From assembly GCA_030066455.1 (NCBI GenBank), contig JASJBQ010000061.1, positions 1 through 13,801 on the forward strand: DNA of 13,801 nucleotides, written 5' to 3'. The position numbers and the translations under genes were made by a program. Positions 1 to 7,707 of this stretch are shown here, piece by piece. The stretch is from Desulfobacterales bacterium. Lineage in GTDB: Bacteria > Desulfobacterota > Desulfobacteria > Desulfobacterales > UBA5852. Under the pieces are notes generated by a model. That model was not told the origin of the DNA. It ran no database searches and was given only the letters and a program-made list of their open reading frames with translations. Position 1 is the stretch's first letter. Each line of letters starts with the position of its first letter.

Positions 1-1
1 T

Positions 2-97
2 AACTTCCTGCGGCAGGTCAAAAACGACGGCCGCTACGACGACATCTACAATCGCTGGATCAAGAGCACGGACTGGATTGATCGGATCAAGCAGTAA
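2..97 (+). CDS. Polar amino acid ABC transporter substrate-binding protein, C-terminal end only
   Basis: Only the last 31 codons and a TAA stop are in the window; the gene begins upstream of it. The residues read NFLRQVKNDGRYDDIYNRW and end in DRIKQ. This resembles the C-terminus of periplasmic family 3 solute-binding proteins, where a final helix carries an 'xDGxYDxIYxxW' pattern. The product would bind an amino acid or similar polar solute in the periplasm and deliver it to the permease encoded just downstream. The functional call rests on this short tail and on its position directly before an amino acid-type permease and ATPase, so the substrate cannot be named. Confidence 0.8.
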   Translation, partial: NFLRQVKNDGRYDDIYNRWIKSTDWIDRIKQ

Positions 98-155
98 GCC
101 TGACCTGCCACCCGTTGCGGCATGATCGTAAAGCCGCGCTAAAAATTGGGCACGC

Positions 156-194
156 GCTGACGCCGCCTGACAGCCGAATAAGGGCGGCGTCAGC
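156..194 (+). promoter_or_regulatory. Strong hairpin between binding-protein and permease genes
   Basis: Bases 156-167 (GCTGACGCCGCC) and 183-194 (GGCGGCGTCAGC) are perfect 12-bp inverted repeats around a 15-base loop. No T-run follows, so it is not a standard intrinsic terminator. In ABC importers a hairpin here often protects or attenuates the mRNA so that more binding protein than membrane subunit is made; that role is inferred. A weaker 5-bp stem (117-121 with 133-137) lies just upstream. Confidence 0.6.
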
Positions 195-275
195 TCGCCT
201 GCCGGGTTGAGATCCGAACGCGGGTTTCACCGATCTTACCGTTACCGTCAGAAAAAACCCCATGACGAGATGCCG

Positions 276-1286
276 ATGAAAAACACATCGAACACCCGCC
301 GCTCGATGCCACCCTGGAAATATTATACTTGGGTGGCTGTTTTTTTTGCGATCCTCTTTTCGGTCGTGATGCTGGTTTACATTGCCACCATCCGGATCGA
401 TTACACCTGGGGCTGGTATAAACTGCCCAGCGCCTTTATCCATCACAAAGAAATTGAAATTACGTCCGATATCGAGGGCAAGGTAACGCGGATCGAGCGT
501 CGAAACGACCAGGCCGTCATCACCGTTCAAGATGCGACCGAAACCAAATCCTACACCGTTCCCGCCGAGGATATCCGGGTTACGGAAAGTGATCTGGTAT
601 ACTACGGTGATACGTTGGCCGCCTATCGCGAATGGCAGCCCGGCATCATGTTGCAAGGTCTATGGATTACGCTCAAAGTCAGCCTCTTTGCCATCATCGT
701 CGGCATCATCATCGGCATTATCGGCGGGATTGCGCGCATATCCGACAACCCGGCGCTCAAATGGTCGGCCATCACCTATGTGGAGTTGATCCGCGGCTCA
801 CCGCTGTTGGTTCAGATCTTCATCTGGTATTTCGTTCTGGGCACCATGATCAATCAATTGCTGACGTCCTACGGTCTGAAAGAAATCCCCAGTCTCTGGT
901 ATGGCGTGGCATCACTGGCCTGTTTTACCGGGGCTTATGTGACCGAGATCGTCCGTGCCGGTATTCAGTCCATTCACCGGGGACAAAACGAAGCGGCCCG
1001 CTCACTTGGCATGAGCTACGGGCAGTGTATGCGCTACGTCATTCTGCCCCAGGCCATGCGCCGCATCCTGCCGCCGTTGGCCGGCCAGTTCATCAGTTTG
1101 ATCAAGGACTCCTCGTTGCTGGGTATCATCGCCGTGCGTGAACTTCTCAAAGCCACACGCGAGGTGATCACGACGCAACTCAATCCCTTCGAGATGTTTT
1201 TTACCGCGGCGGCGCTCTATCTGGTCATTACCTTTGCACTCTCCATGTTCGTGCAATACTTAGAGAGGAAAGGGGCAACCACATGA
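276..1286 (+). CDS. Polar amino acid ABC transporter permease with an extra periplasmic domain
   Basis: Inner-membrane permease of a polar amino acid importer, 336 residues from the ATG at 276. The C-terminal two thirds is a HisM/GlnP-type permease: a first core membrane segment near residues 128-150, the [11 protein letters not shown] stretch, and the EAA loop '[21 protein letters not shown]' around 239-260 that contacts the ATPase. The N-terminus adds a membrane segment at about residues 19-37 and then a soluble, strand-rich insert at about 59-115, which makes the protein some 100 residues longer than a typical family member. The start is uncertain: the frame is open from a TTG at 207, and an ATG lies at 270. 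I chose 276 because a weak GAG (267-269) sits 6 bases before it and the upstream residues look non-coding. The 3' end overlaps the ATPase gene by ATGA. Substrate unknown. Confidence 0.88.
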   Translation: MKNTSNTRRSMPPWKYYTWVAVFFAILFSVVMLVYIATIRIDYTWGWYKLPSAFIHHKEIEITSDIEGKVTRIERRNDQAVITVQDATETKSYTVPAEDIRVTESDLVYYGDTLAAYREWQPGIMLQGLWITLKVSLFAIIVGIIIGIIGGIARISDNPALKWSAITYVELIRGSPLLVQIFIWYFVLGTMINQLLTSYGLKEIPSLWYGVASLACFTGAYVTEIVRAGIQSIHRGQNEAARSLGMSYGQCMRYVILPQAMRRILPPLAGQFISLIKDSSLLGIIAVRELLKATREVITTQLNPFEMFFTAAALYLVITFALSMFVQYLERKGATT

Positions 1287-2017
1287 TCGACGTACGCAAC
1301 GTATCCAAAACGTTTTACGTGCCCCACAAGGTCAAGGCCCTGGTGGGCGTGTCCACCGAAATTGCCGCCGGCGAGGTGGTCGTGGTCATCGGTCCTTCGG
1401 GCTCGGGCAAAAGCACCTTGCTGCGCTGCCTGAATCACCTGGAAATCGCCGACGCGGGGGGGCACATCCTGATCGACGGCATCGACATCCTCGACCGCAA
1501 GACCAATATCAACAAGGTGCGGGCCGAGGTGGGGATGGTCTTCCAATCCTTCAACCTCTTCCCGCACAAGACCGTCCTGGAGAACATCACCCTGGCCCAG
1601 CGGGTGGTGCGCAAACGGCCCAAGGAGGAGGCGCACAGCAAAGCCATGAGCCTGCTGGAAAAGGTGGGCATCTCGGACAAGGCCGACGCCTACCCGGACA
1701 ACCTTTCCGGCGGCCAGCAACAGCGTGTGGCCATTGCCCGCGCTCTGGCCATGGACCCCAAGATCATGCTCTTCGACGAGCCGACCTCGGCCCTGGACCC
1801 GGAAATGATCGGTGAGGTGCTGGATGTCATGAAAACCCTGGCCCGCGAGGGCATGACCATGGTGGTCGTCACCCACGAGATGGGCTTCGCCCGGGAGGTG
1901 GCCGACCGGGTGATCTTCATGGACGACGGCGCCATCGTGGAAGTGGGTACGCCGGAGCACTTTTTCACCAACCCCACCCACGATCGCACCAAGCTGTTTT
2001 TAAGCCAGATTCTTTAA
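1283..2017 (+). CDS. Polar amino acid ABC transporter ATP-binding protein (GlnQ/HisP type)
   Basis: Cytoplasmic ATPase that powers the importer, 244 residues, the usual length for the GlnQ/HisP/ArtP group. All nucleotide-binding motifs are intact: Walker [10 protein letters not shown] (residues 37-45), Q-loop glutamine at 88 in [10 protein letters not shown], signature LSGGQQQR (141-148), Walker [15 protein letters not shown] (from 161) and the switch histidine in VVVTHEMGF (about 198). The ATG lies inside the permease stop region (ATGA, 1283-1286), which implies translational coupling. It is the third gene of a binding protein-permease-ATPase set. The gene symbol is left blank because closely similar ATPases serve glutamine, arginine, histidine, and other substrates. 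Confidence 0.93.
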   Translation: MIDVRNVSKTFYVPHKVKALVGVSTEIAAGEVVVVIGPSGSGKSTLLRCLNHLEIADAGGHILIDGIDILDRKTNINKVRAEVGMVFQSFNLFPHKTVLENITLAQRVVRKRPKEEAHSKAMSLLEKVGISDKADAYPDNLSGGQQQRVAIARALAMDPKIMLFDEPTSALDPEMIGEVLDVMKTLAREGMTMVVVTHEMGFAREVADRVIFMDDGAIVEVGTPEHFFTNPTHDRTKLFLSQIL

Positions 2018-2328
2018 AACCAAGGACGTCATTGGGTTTCGACCACCCATACCACATGTTGTGCAACCCACCCTTCAAACACACCCTCTATAGTGTTTTT
2101 TCTTTACACTTCAAGCGCTTTTTGTTAGGTAAAGGCTTGGCTCGAACCGAGCGCAGCTGACACGGAACGGTCACCTCGATCGTCTTCATAAAGGCACCTG
2201 AAAACGTTGCCGATTCAGCACCGCCTCTCTTCATATGAGGGTCGTACGCGTGATATTTCCGGTCAGATCCCTCCGTTGCCGCCAGGTACCGCGTTTGTTA
2301 AAGGGATGGACCCAGGAGTGCAGGACTC
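2018..2328. other. Gene-free stretch between the transporter ATPase and smc
   Basis: I see no convincing coding frame or RNA gene in these 311 bases. It is visibly more AT-rich in its first half than the genes around it. It contains the weak terminator candidate at 2077-2101 and must hold the smc promoter, but I found no good sigma-70 pair: TTTACA at 2104-2109 has no convincing -10 box at the right distance. The smc ribosome binding site lies at the right end. Confidence 0.6.
2077..2101 (+). terminator. Candidate weak intrinsic terminator after the ABC transporter genes
   Basis: AAACAC (2077-2082) pairs with GTGTTT (2093-2098) around a 10-base loop and runs into a six-T tract (2096-2101). 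The stem is short and AT-rich, so this is a weak example, but it lies 60 bases past the ATPase stop in the correct orientation. Confidence 0.35.
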
Positions 2329-5300
2329 ATGAAACTTAAAAAACTCGATATTCAGGGGTTTAAATCTTTCCAGGACAAAGCCTCGATCCACTTTCCGGCG
2401 GGAATCTCCGCCGTGGTGGGACCCAACGGATGCGGAAAGAGCAATGTGATCGACGCCATCCGATGGGTGATGGGCGAGCAGAGCGTCAAAAAGCTACGCG
2501 GCAAGTCCATGGAGGACGTCATCTTCGCCGGCGCCAACGGAAAAGCGGCCCTGAACATGGCTGAGGTCGCCTTGACGCTGAAAAACGACAACGGCAGTGC
2601 GCCAGAGGAACTCCGGGACTACGCTGAGATCATGATCACGCGGCGGCTCTACCGTTCGGGAGAAAGCGCCTATTTCCTGAACAAACAACCCTGCCGCCTG
2701 AAGGACATCCACAACCTCTTCCTGGGCAGCGGCCTGGGAACGAAATCCTTTGCGGTCATTCAGCAGGGCAACATCGGCGCCATTACCGACGCCGGCCCCG
2801 ACGAACGCCGCCATTTCATCGAAGAGGCCGCCGGCGTCACCCGCTTCAAGTCCCGCCGGCAGGAAACCCTGCGTAAGATCCAGTCCACCAACCAGAACCT
2901 CTACCGCATCATGGACATCATCGGCGAGATCAAACGCCAGATGGCCAGCCTGAAGCGCCAGGCCCGCAAGGCCGAGCTTTTCAAAACCTACCAGGAACGC
3001 ATTCGCACGCTGGATATTTTTCTGGGCCTGCACTATTTCGACGCTTACTCCCGCGAGATCGAGGAAGCCGGAAACCTGCTCCAGGAACTGAAAGATGCCG
3101 ACCTCAGCCATGTATCGGAAATCAAGAAGCTCGATGCCGCCGTGGAAGAGGTCAAAATTCAGCGCTGGCAGAAGAATCAGGAGATTTCCGAACAGAAGTC
3201 GCGGCAATTCGAACTCCAGCGCCTGATCGACAAAACCGAAAACGACATGGCCCACCTACGGGAAGACACCAAGCGTTTGGCCGAAGAGGTCGAGACCCTC
3301 GACGGCTCACGCGCGGAAATTGCCCGCCAAAACGAACGCATGGTGGCGGAGATCAACGAATCCGAAGAGCAGCACCTCACCCTGCAGCAGACCATCGAAG
3401 GTATCCGCGGCGAATTGGAGCGCGAGCGTAGCGCCTCGCACGACATCAGCGCCAAGCTCGAGGCCCGTCAGGCGTCGCTGAACACCTGCAAAGCGCAACT
3501 GACGGACCTCGTCGGTCAGGAGGCCCGTTATCGCAACATCCACCAGACTGCTCAGAACAACCGCGAAGGGCTCCAACGGCGCATTCGCCAGACCGAAGAG
3601 GAAGTCATCCTGGCCTCGCGGGAGGTGGCCGATGCCGACAAGCAGGAGCGGCAGGCCACACGGGCGCTAGAGGCCCTGCAGGAAGAAATCCGGGCCCAAA
3701 AAAGCCGGATTGCCGATCGGCGCAACCAGTTGGACGTCAAAAGCCGCGAACTTGCCGATCAGATCAAGCGTGTCCAGGGGCTCGAACTGGAGCGCAACAA
3801 AGACCACTCGCGTCTGACGACTCTGAAGAAAATGGAGGAAAATTTCGAGTGGTACCGCGACGGGGTCAAAGCCCTCCTCAAAGGGCTCTCGCCTGAAAAA
3901 CGCGCCGCGCGGGGCATTCGCGGCCTGGTGGCGGACATCATTTCCCCCCAGCCGGGCTATGAGGCCGCGGTGGAAGCGGCCCTGGGGGAGTCTTTGCAGT
4001 ACATCCTGGTGGACCGGCAGCAGCACGCGGCCGAGGCCATTCAATTTCTGCAGGCGCGCCAGGCCGGGCGCAGCGGTTTCGTCCCGCTGCCGCACACCCG
4101 TCCGCTGACCACGGACGAGACCCAACAGCCCCCCGCGGAGGAACGCCTGATCAACCACGTCGTTGTCCAGGAGGGCTATGAAGCGGTGGCGCGGGCCCTG
4201 CTCGGCCACGTGAGTGTGGCCGCGGACCTCGATACCGCCATCGCGCGTTTCAACCGCAACGGCGTTTTCCAGTCGATCGTCACCCTCAAGGGCGAGACCG
4301 TTTCTTGTCAGGGCACAATTGCCGGCGGCCGTAGCGGCAACGGCGCCGGCATCATGGCCCAAAAGCAGGAGATTCGCGAACTGGAAGCCTCGGTGGCACG
4401 TCTGGACGACCGGTTGAAGGCCCAGCACCAGGTGCAGGAGGCGCTGCAGGGCGCGGTCAAATCCCTCGAGACCGACTTGCGCCAGAACCTCGAGGAGAAG
4501 AACGGGTTGGTTGAAGACGAAATTGAAGCCCAGAAATCCGCCGTCAAAGCCGCCGAAGATCTGAAAGCCGCCCGCCGCCATCAGGAAATTGTCCGTCTGG
4601 AACAGGAACGCCTGCTGGGTGAAGAAAGCGACATCGACAGCGAAATCAGCCGTTACGACGAAATTCTCAGCGAGGTCGGCGCGGAAGTCGCCGCGGCCCA
4701 GGCCGCGGTCACGGCGCTGGGGGCCGAGATCGACACCATCGGGCAGCAGTTGGAGGCCTGCCGCCAGGGCGAAATGGACATCCAGGTCCGGCTGACCGCT
4801 CACCAGGCCAAACTGGAGAACGTCGCCGCCAGCCTGCGCCGATTGAACGAGTTCCAGGCCGACGGCCAGAAACGGTTCGAGACCCTCATTCAGGACATCC
4901 GTGCCAAACGCGAACGGCGCGAGAGCAGCCAGCGTCAGATCCGACAAAACGAGGAGCAGTTGGTCGGTCACTACGAAGACCTGCAACGGCTGAGCAAGAT
5001 CCTGGAGGCCAACGAGGCCGCCTACCAGACAATCGACGCCAGCCTGAGCGAGAGCGATGCCGCCATTGCCGCCCTGCAGTCCCAGCGCGAAAAGAACAAC
5101 GAGAAACTGCGTCTGCTCGAGGTCGAACTTTCACAGCGGCAGATCAAACGTGAAAATATCGTCAACCGCTTGAACGAGCGCTATCACAACGGCATCGAAA
5201 CCTTCCGGGCTGAAATCGCGACCCAACAAGAGGAGGGTTTCAACCTGACACCCGAAGAAACCGAAGCCGAACTGGCGCGCTGCCGCAAGAAGATCGCCAA

Positions 5301-5907
5301 CATCCACGATGTCAACATGGGGGCCATCAAGGAGTACGAGCAGCTTAAGACGCGCTACGATTTCCTGTGCGAACAGCGCGACGACCTCACCCAGGCCATC
5401 GAAGATCTTCACCAGGTGATCCGTCGCATCAACACCGTTACCCAGGAACGCTTTTTGACCACCTTCGAGCAGATCAACGCGAAACTGGCGGAAGTCTTCC
5501 CGCGCCTGTTCGAGGGCGGCACGGCCAAACTCGTGCTCGCGGAACCGGAGCGTCCCCTGGAGTCCGGGGTCGAACTCATGATCCAGCCCCCCGGCAAGAA
5601 GGTCACACGCATCAGTTTGCTTTCCGGTGGAGAAAAAGCCCTCTCGGCCATCGCCTTCATCTTTGCCATCTTCCTGATCAAGCCGGCCGCTTTCTGTCTG
5701 CTGGACGAAATCGATGCCCCCCTCGACGACGCCAATGTGCAGCGCTTCAACGAACTGCTGAAAATCATCGGCGAAAAATCGCAGATCATCATGATCACCC
5801 ACAACAAGCGCAGCATGGAATTCGCCGACACCCTCTTCGGGATCACCATGGAGAAAAAAGGGATTTCCAAGATCGTCTCGGTGAATTTGGAACGCAACGC
5901 CGCGTGA
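2329..5907 (+). CDS. smc: Chromosome segregation/condensin ATPase SMC
   Basis: Structural maintenance of chromosomes protein, 1192 residues, the normal size for bacterial SMC. It dimerises through a central hinge and, with ScpA/ScpB (not in this window), extrudes and organises DNA loops. The N-terminal head starts MKLKKLDIQGFKSF and has Walker A GPNGCGKSN at 31-39. Coiled coil, rich in Glu, Arg, Gln and Leu, covers about 170-525 and 675-1020. The hinge lies between, about 529-670, from GIRGLVADI to the glycine-rich AGGRSGNG. The C-terminal head has signature LLSGGEKALSAIAF (LSGGE at 1098-1102) and Walker B with D-loop FCLLDEIDAPLDDANV (D1126, E1127). The start is supported by AGGAG at 2314-2318 and AGGA at 2322-2325. 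ftsY follows after about 100 bases; smc and ftsY are also neighbours in other bacteria such as Bacillus. No truncation or missing motif is seen. Confidence 0.97.
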   Translation: MKLKKLDIQGFKSFQDKASIHFPAGISAVVGPNGCGKSNVIDAIRWVMGEQSVKKLRGKSMEDVIFAGANGKAALNMAEVALTLKNDNGSAPEELRDYAEIMITRRLYRSGESAYFLNKQPCRLKDIHNLFLGSGLGTKSFAVIQQGNIGAITDAGPDERRHFIEEAAGVTRFKSRRQETLRKIQSTNQNLYRIMDIIGEIKRQMASLKRQARKAELFKTYQERIRTLDIFLGLHYFDAYSREIEEAGNLLQELKDADLSHVSEIKKLDAAVEEVKIQRWQKNQEISEQKSRQFELQRLIDKTENDMAHLREDTKRLAEEVETLDGSRAEIARQNERMVAEINESEEQHLTLQQTIEGIRGELERERSASHDISAKLEARQASLNTCKAQLTDLVGQEARYRNIHQTAQNNREGLQRRIRQTEEEVILASREVADADKQERQATRALEALQEEIRAQKSRIADRRNQLDVKSRELADQIKRVQGLELERNKDHSRLTTLKKMEENFEWYRDGVKALLKGLSPEKRAARGIRGLVADIISPQPGYEAAVEAALGESLQYILVDRQQHAAEAIQFLQARQAGRSGFVPLPHTRPLTTDETQQPPAEERLINHVVVQEGYEAVARALLGHVSVAADLDTAIARFNRNGVFQSIVTLKGETVSCQGTIAGGRSGNGAGIMAQKQEIRELEASVARLDDRLKAQHQVQEALQGAVKSLETDLRQNLEEKNGLVEDEIEAQKSAVKAAEDLKAARRHQEIVRLEQERLLGEESDIDSEISRYDEILSEVGAEVAAAQAAVTALGAEIDTIGQQLEACRQGEMDIQVRLTAHQAKLENVAASLRRLNEFQADGQKRFETLIQDIRAKRERRESSQRQIRQNEEQLVGHYEDLQRLSKILEANEAAYQTIDASLSESDAAIAALQSQREKNNEKLRLLEVELSQRQIKRENIVNRLNERYHNGIETFRAEIATQQEEGFNLTPEETEAELARCRKKIANIHDVNMGAIKEYEQLKTRYDFLCEQRDDLTQAIEDLHQVIRRINTVTQERFLTTFEQINAKLAEVFPRLFEGGTAKLVLAEPERPLESGVELMIQPPGKKVTRISLLSGGEKALSAIAFIFAIFLIKPAAFCLLDEIDAPLDDANVQRFNELLKIIGEKSQIIMITHNKRSMEFADTLFGITMEKKGISKIVSVNLERNAA

Positions 5908-5933
5908 ACACGGCCGTCGTGCCGACAATCCCA

Positions 5934-5972
5934 GCCCCTCCCCGCGCCGGCGGCCGTTAGCCGCTCAGGGGC
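5934..5972 (+). promoter_or_regulatory. Nested hairpin in the smc-ftsY spacer
   Basis: GCCCCT (5934-5939) pairs with AGGGGC (5967-5972). Inside it GCGGC (5950-5954) pairs with GCCGC (5960-5964) around a CGTTA loop. There is no T-run, so it is unlikely to be an intrinsic terminator. It sits 23 bases before the ftsY ribosome binding site and could modulate ftsY translation or mRNA processing; that is inference. Confidence 0.35.
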
Positions 5973-6008
5973 GGTCATCGACTGTTCGCACGGCAGGAGA
6001 ATTTTGCA

Positions 6009-7187
6009 ATGGCTTTCAAATGGCTCAAACGCAAGAAGGATAAAGCGGATGCCGAACCGTCCGAGGGACACCCCGCAACGGCGCCGGAAGATGGCGGGCC
6101 TCCGCCGGAGACGGTTGCATCGCCCCGACCGGAAGTACCACCGGGCGGCGAAGCCGTGGAACCCATAGACGCGTCTTCCCCCGCCGTCACCGAAGCGCCC
6201 GCGGACATGGAAGAATCCACGAGAGACGTGGAAAGCGATGCGGCGGATACGGATGAAACGGCCGAGCCGGACAAACCCCGCCGCAGCTTTTTCAAGCGCC
6301 TGCGCAGCGGCCTATCCAAGACCCGCGACTTTCTCAACACCGATATCGAAGATCTTTTCAGCGGCAAACGCAAGTTCGACGAGGAAATGCTCGAAGAACT
6401 CGAGGAACTGCTGATTACAGCCGATATCGGGGTACGCACGGCCATGGACCTGATTGAAAAAATTTCCCGCAAGGCTTCCAGAATCAACGATGTCGAAGGC
6501 CTCAAAACCATACTGCGCGAAGAAATTCTACAGCTGATCGACGCGGCGCCTCCTGAAGATGCAGATGTCGCTTATGGGGGCCCCAAAGTCGTCATGGTGG
6601 TGGGCGTCAATGGTGTGGGTAAAACCACGACGATTGGGAAAATCGCTGCCCACCATGCCCGCGAGGGCCGCAAGGTCCTGATCGCGGCGGCCGACACCTT
6701 CCGGGCCGCCGCCATCGAGCAGTTGACCATCTGGGCCGAGCGCGCCGGCGCCGATATCGTCAAGCACAAGGATCAGGCCGACCCGGCCGCCGTGGCTTTC
6801 GACGCGGTGGAAGCCGCCATGGCCCGCCAGGCCGACATTGTGCTGATCGACACGGCCGGACGGCTGCATACCAAAGTCAACCTGATGGAGGAACTTAAAA
6901 AGATCAAACGCTCGGTGGGCAAGAAAATGGCCGACGCCCCGCATGAAACGCTTTTGGTGCTGGATGCCACCACCGGCCAAAATGCCCTGTCACAGGCCCA
7001 GCTTTTCGACGAAGCCATCGAACTGGACGCCCTGGCGCTCACCAAGCTGGACGGCACGGCCAAGGGGGGCATCGTGGTCAGCATCTGCAGCAGCCTCAAC
7101 ATACCCCTGCGCTACATCGGCGTCGGCGAGCAGATCGACGATCTGCAGGGCTTTGATGCCAAGGAGTTCGTCGAAGCCCTTTTCTAA
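6009..7187 (+). CDS. ftsY: Signal recognition particle receptor FtsY
   Basis: GTPase receptor of the signal recognition particle, 392 residues. It docks SRP-bound ribosomes at the membrane and feeds nascent membrane proteins to the translocon. Residues 1 to about 95 form an acidic, proline-rich A domain that begins with a basic stretch, MAFKWLKRKKDK, which could touch lipids. The N domain follows (RSFFKRLRSGLSKTRDFL onward). The G domain has G1 GVNGVGKTTTIGKIA (from 199), DTFRAAAIEQL, G3 DTAGRLHTK (from 281), G4 TKLDGTAKGG (from 345) and the closing YIGVGEQIDDLQGFD. The last motif and the A domain separate it from Ffh, which would carry a methionine-rich M domain. AGGAG at 5995-5999 lies 9 bases before the ATG. 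It probably shares a transcript with smc. Confidence 0.97.
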   Translation: MAFKWLKRKKDKADAEPSEGHPATAPEDGGPPPETVASPRPEVPPGGEAVEPIDASSPAVTEAPADMEESTRDVESDAADTDETAEPDKPRRSFFKRLRSGLSKTRDFLNTDIEDLFSGKRKFDEEMLEELEELLITADIGVRTAMDLIEKISRKASRINDVEGLKTILREEILQLIDAAPPEDADVAYGGPKVVMVVGVNGVGKTTTIGKIAAHHAREGRKVLIAAADTFRAAAIEQLTIWAERAGADIVKHKDQADPAAVAFDAVEAAMARQADIVLIDTAGRLHTKVNLMEELKKIKRSVGKKMADAPHETLLVLDATTGQNALSQAQLFDEAIELDALALTKLDGTAKGGIVVSICSSLNIPLRYIGVGEQIDDLQGFDAKEFVEALF

Positions 7188-7189
7188 CG

Positions 7190-7313
7190 AGTCGGTTGTG
7201 TAAGAAGCTCGATATCTGCGTTACGCGAAACCTTCGTCATTGCGGCGTACAGAAGTACGCCTCACTCCTCAGGTCTCGCAAGCCTTGATATCGAACTTCT
7301 TACACAACCGACT
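7190..7313. repeat. 124-bp palindromic intergenic element with 27-bp arms
   Basis: Outer arms 7190-7216 and 7287-7313 are inverted repeats matching at 26 of 27 bases. Inside, GCGAAACCT (7225-7233) pairs with AGGTCTCGC (7271-7279) with one mismatch, and at the centre GGCGTAC (7244-7250) pairs perfectly with GTACGCC (7255-7261) around an AGAA loop. The element begins two bases after the ftsY stop. It encodes no protein, and I see no clear target-site duplication. It resembles a MITE-like or extragenic palindromic repeat, and its transcript could act as an mRNA 3' end structure. Copy number elsewhere cannot be judged from this window. Confidence 0.8.
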
Positions 7314-7450
7314 AGAAAATTGTTGGGTCATGGTTCCTTTTCCCTGCGCTGAGCATCGGTGAATCGAACGGATAAGGCCCACAGTTTCTTACTGCTCTCT
7401 GAGAAACACGAAAATTAGAGGCAATTCCGTACCGTGTTGGAAATCTATTT

Positions 7451-7533
7451 TCGGCGTCGGTATCGCTATCGGTATCGGCATCGAGGTTCTACGACGCCGA
7501 CCTTTTCTTCGAGACCCGATACCGATTCCGATT
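7451..7533. repeat. Degenerate hexamer repeat with mutually exclusive hairpins
   Basis: Four consecutive hexamers of the type GGTATC (7459-7482: GGTATC, GCTATC, GGTATC, GGCATC) are followed downstream by three CCGATA/T hexamers on the opposite sense (7516-7533). ATCGGTATCGG (7468-7478) pairs perfectly with CCGATACCGAT (7516-7526). Separately, TCGGCGTCG (7451-7459) pairs perfectly with CGACGCCGA (7492-7500). The two stems overlap in a crossing order, so they cannot be nested in one simple hairpin. No coding frame explains this pattern. Confidence 0.7.
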
Positions 7534-7564
7534 GGAAAGCGTGGCATTAGCCAATTAGTATTTG

Positions 7565-7707
7565 GTGTCCATCCAGAAAGGGTAGATTTTGGTTCAGGCC
7601 AAGGCCGCAGTGTTTTTCAAACCGCAGACGTAGTGATTCTACGTCGAGGAATTGAAAAACGCGAGAACACCGGCTTGGGCCGAAAGATGCCGTTTATGGA
7701 TGGACAC
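7565..7707. repeat. 143-bp palindromic element with 11-bp perfect ends
   Basis: Terminal repeats GTGTCCATCCA (7565-7575) and TGGATGGACAC (7697-7707) are perfect inverses. The arms continue as an imperfect palindrome: GTGTTTTTCAA (7610-7620) opposes TTGAAAAACGC (7652-7662), and a central perfect stem joins GACGTAG (7627-7633) to CTACGTC (7639-7645) around TGATT. Its last base is the first base, on the plus strand, of the acylphosphatase stop triplet (7707-7709). It is non-coding and without an evident target-site duplication. The nested layout matches the 7190-7313 element, but the sequence differs. Confidence 0.75.

Noticed and set aside
340..347. Run of eight T in the permease gene as a frameshift site
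   Set aside because: The frame is continuous through it and encodes a membrane segment (VFFAIL); nothing suggests a programmed slip.
1217..1981. A 254-codon minus-strand frame opposite the ABC ATPase
   Set aside because: His, Gly and Val-rich antisense frame across a fully conserved ATPase.
2494..3255. A 253-codon minus-strand frame inside smc
   Set aside because: No ribosome binding site or family resemblance; antisense to the SMC head and coiled coil.
3667..4986. A 439-codon open frame on the minus strand inside smc
   Set aside because: It is antisense to an intact smc gene with full motifs; its composition (Leu, Gln, Asp, Gly-rich, no recognisable domain) is what high-GC codon usage gives in a shadow frame.
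7384..7407. GTTTCT/AGAAAC inverted repeat as a terminator
   Set aside because: Six base pairs with a 12-base loop and no T-run; too weak among such short matches.
7188..7706. CRISPR array or tRNA in the central gene-free region
   Set aside because: The repeats are palindromes with different sequences, not regularly spaced direct repeats, and no tRNA cloverleaf was visible.
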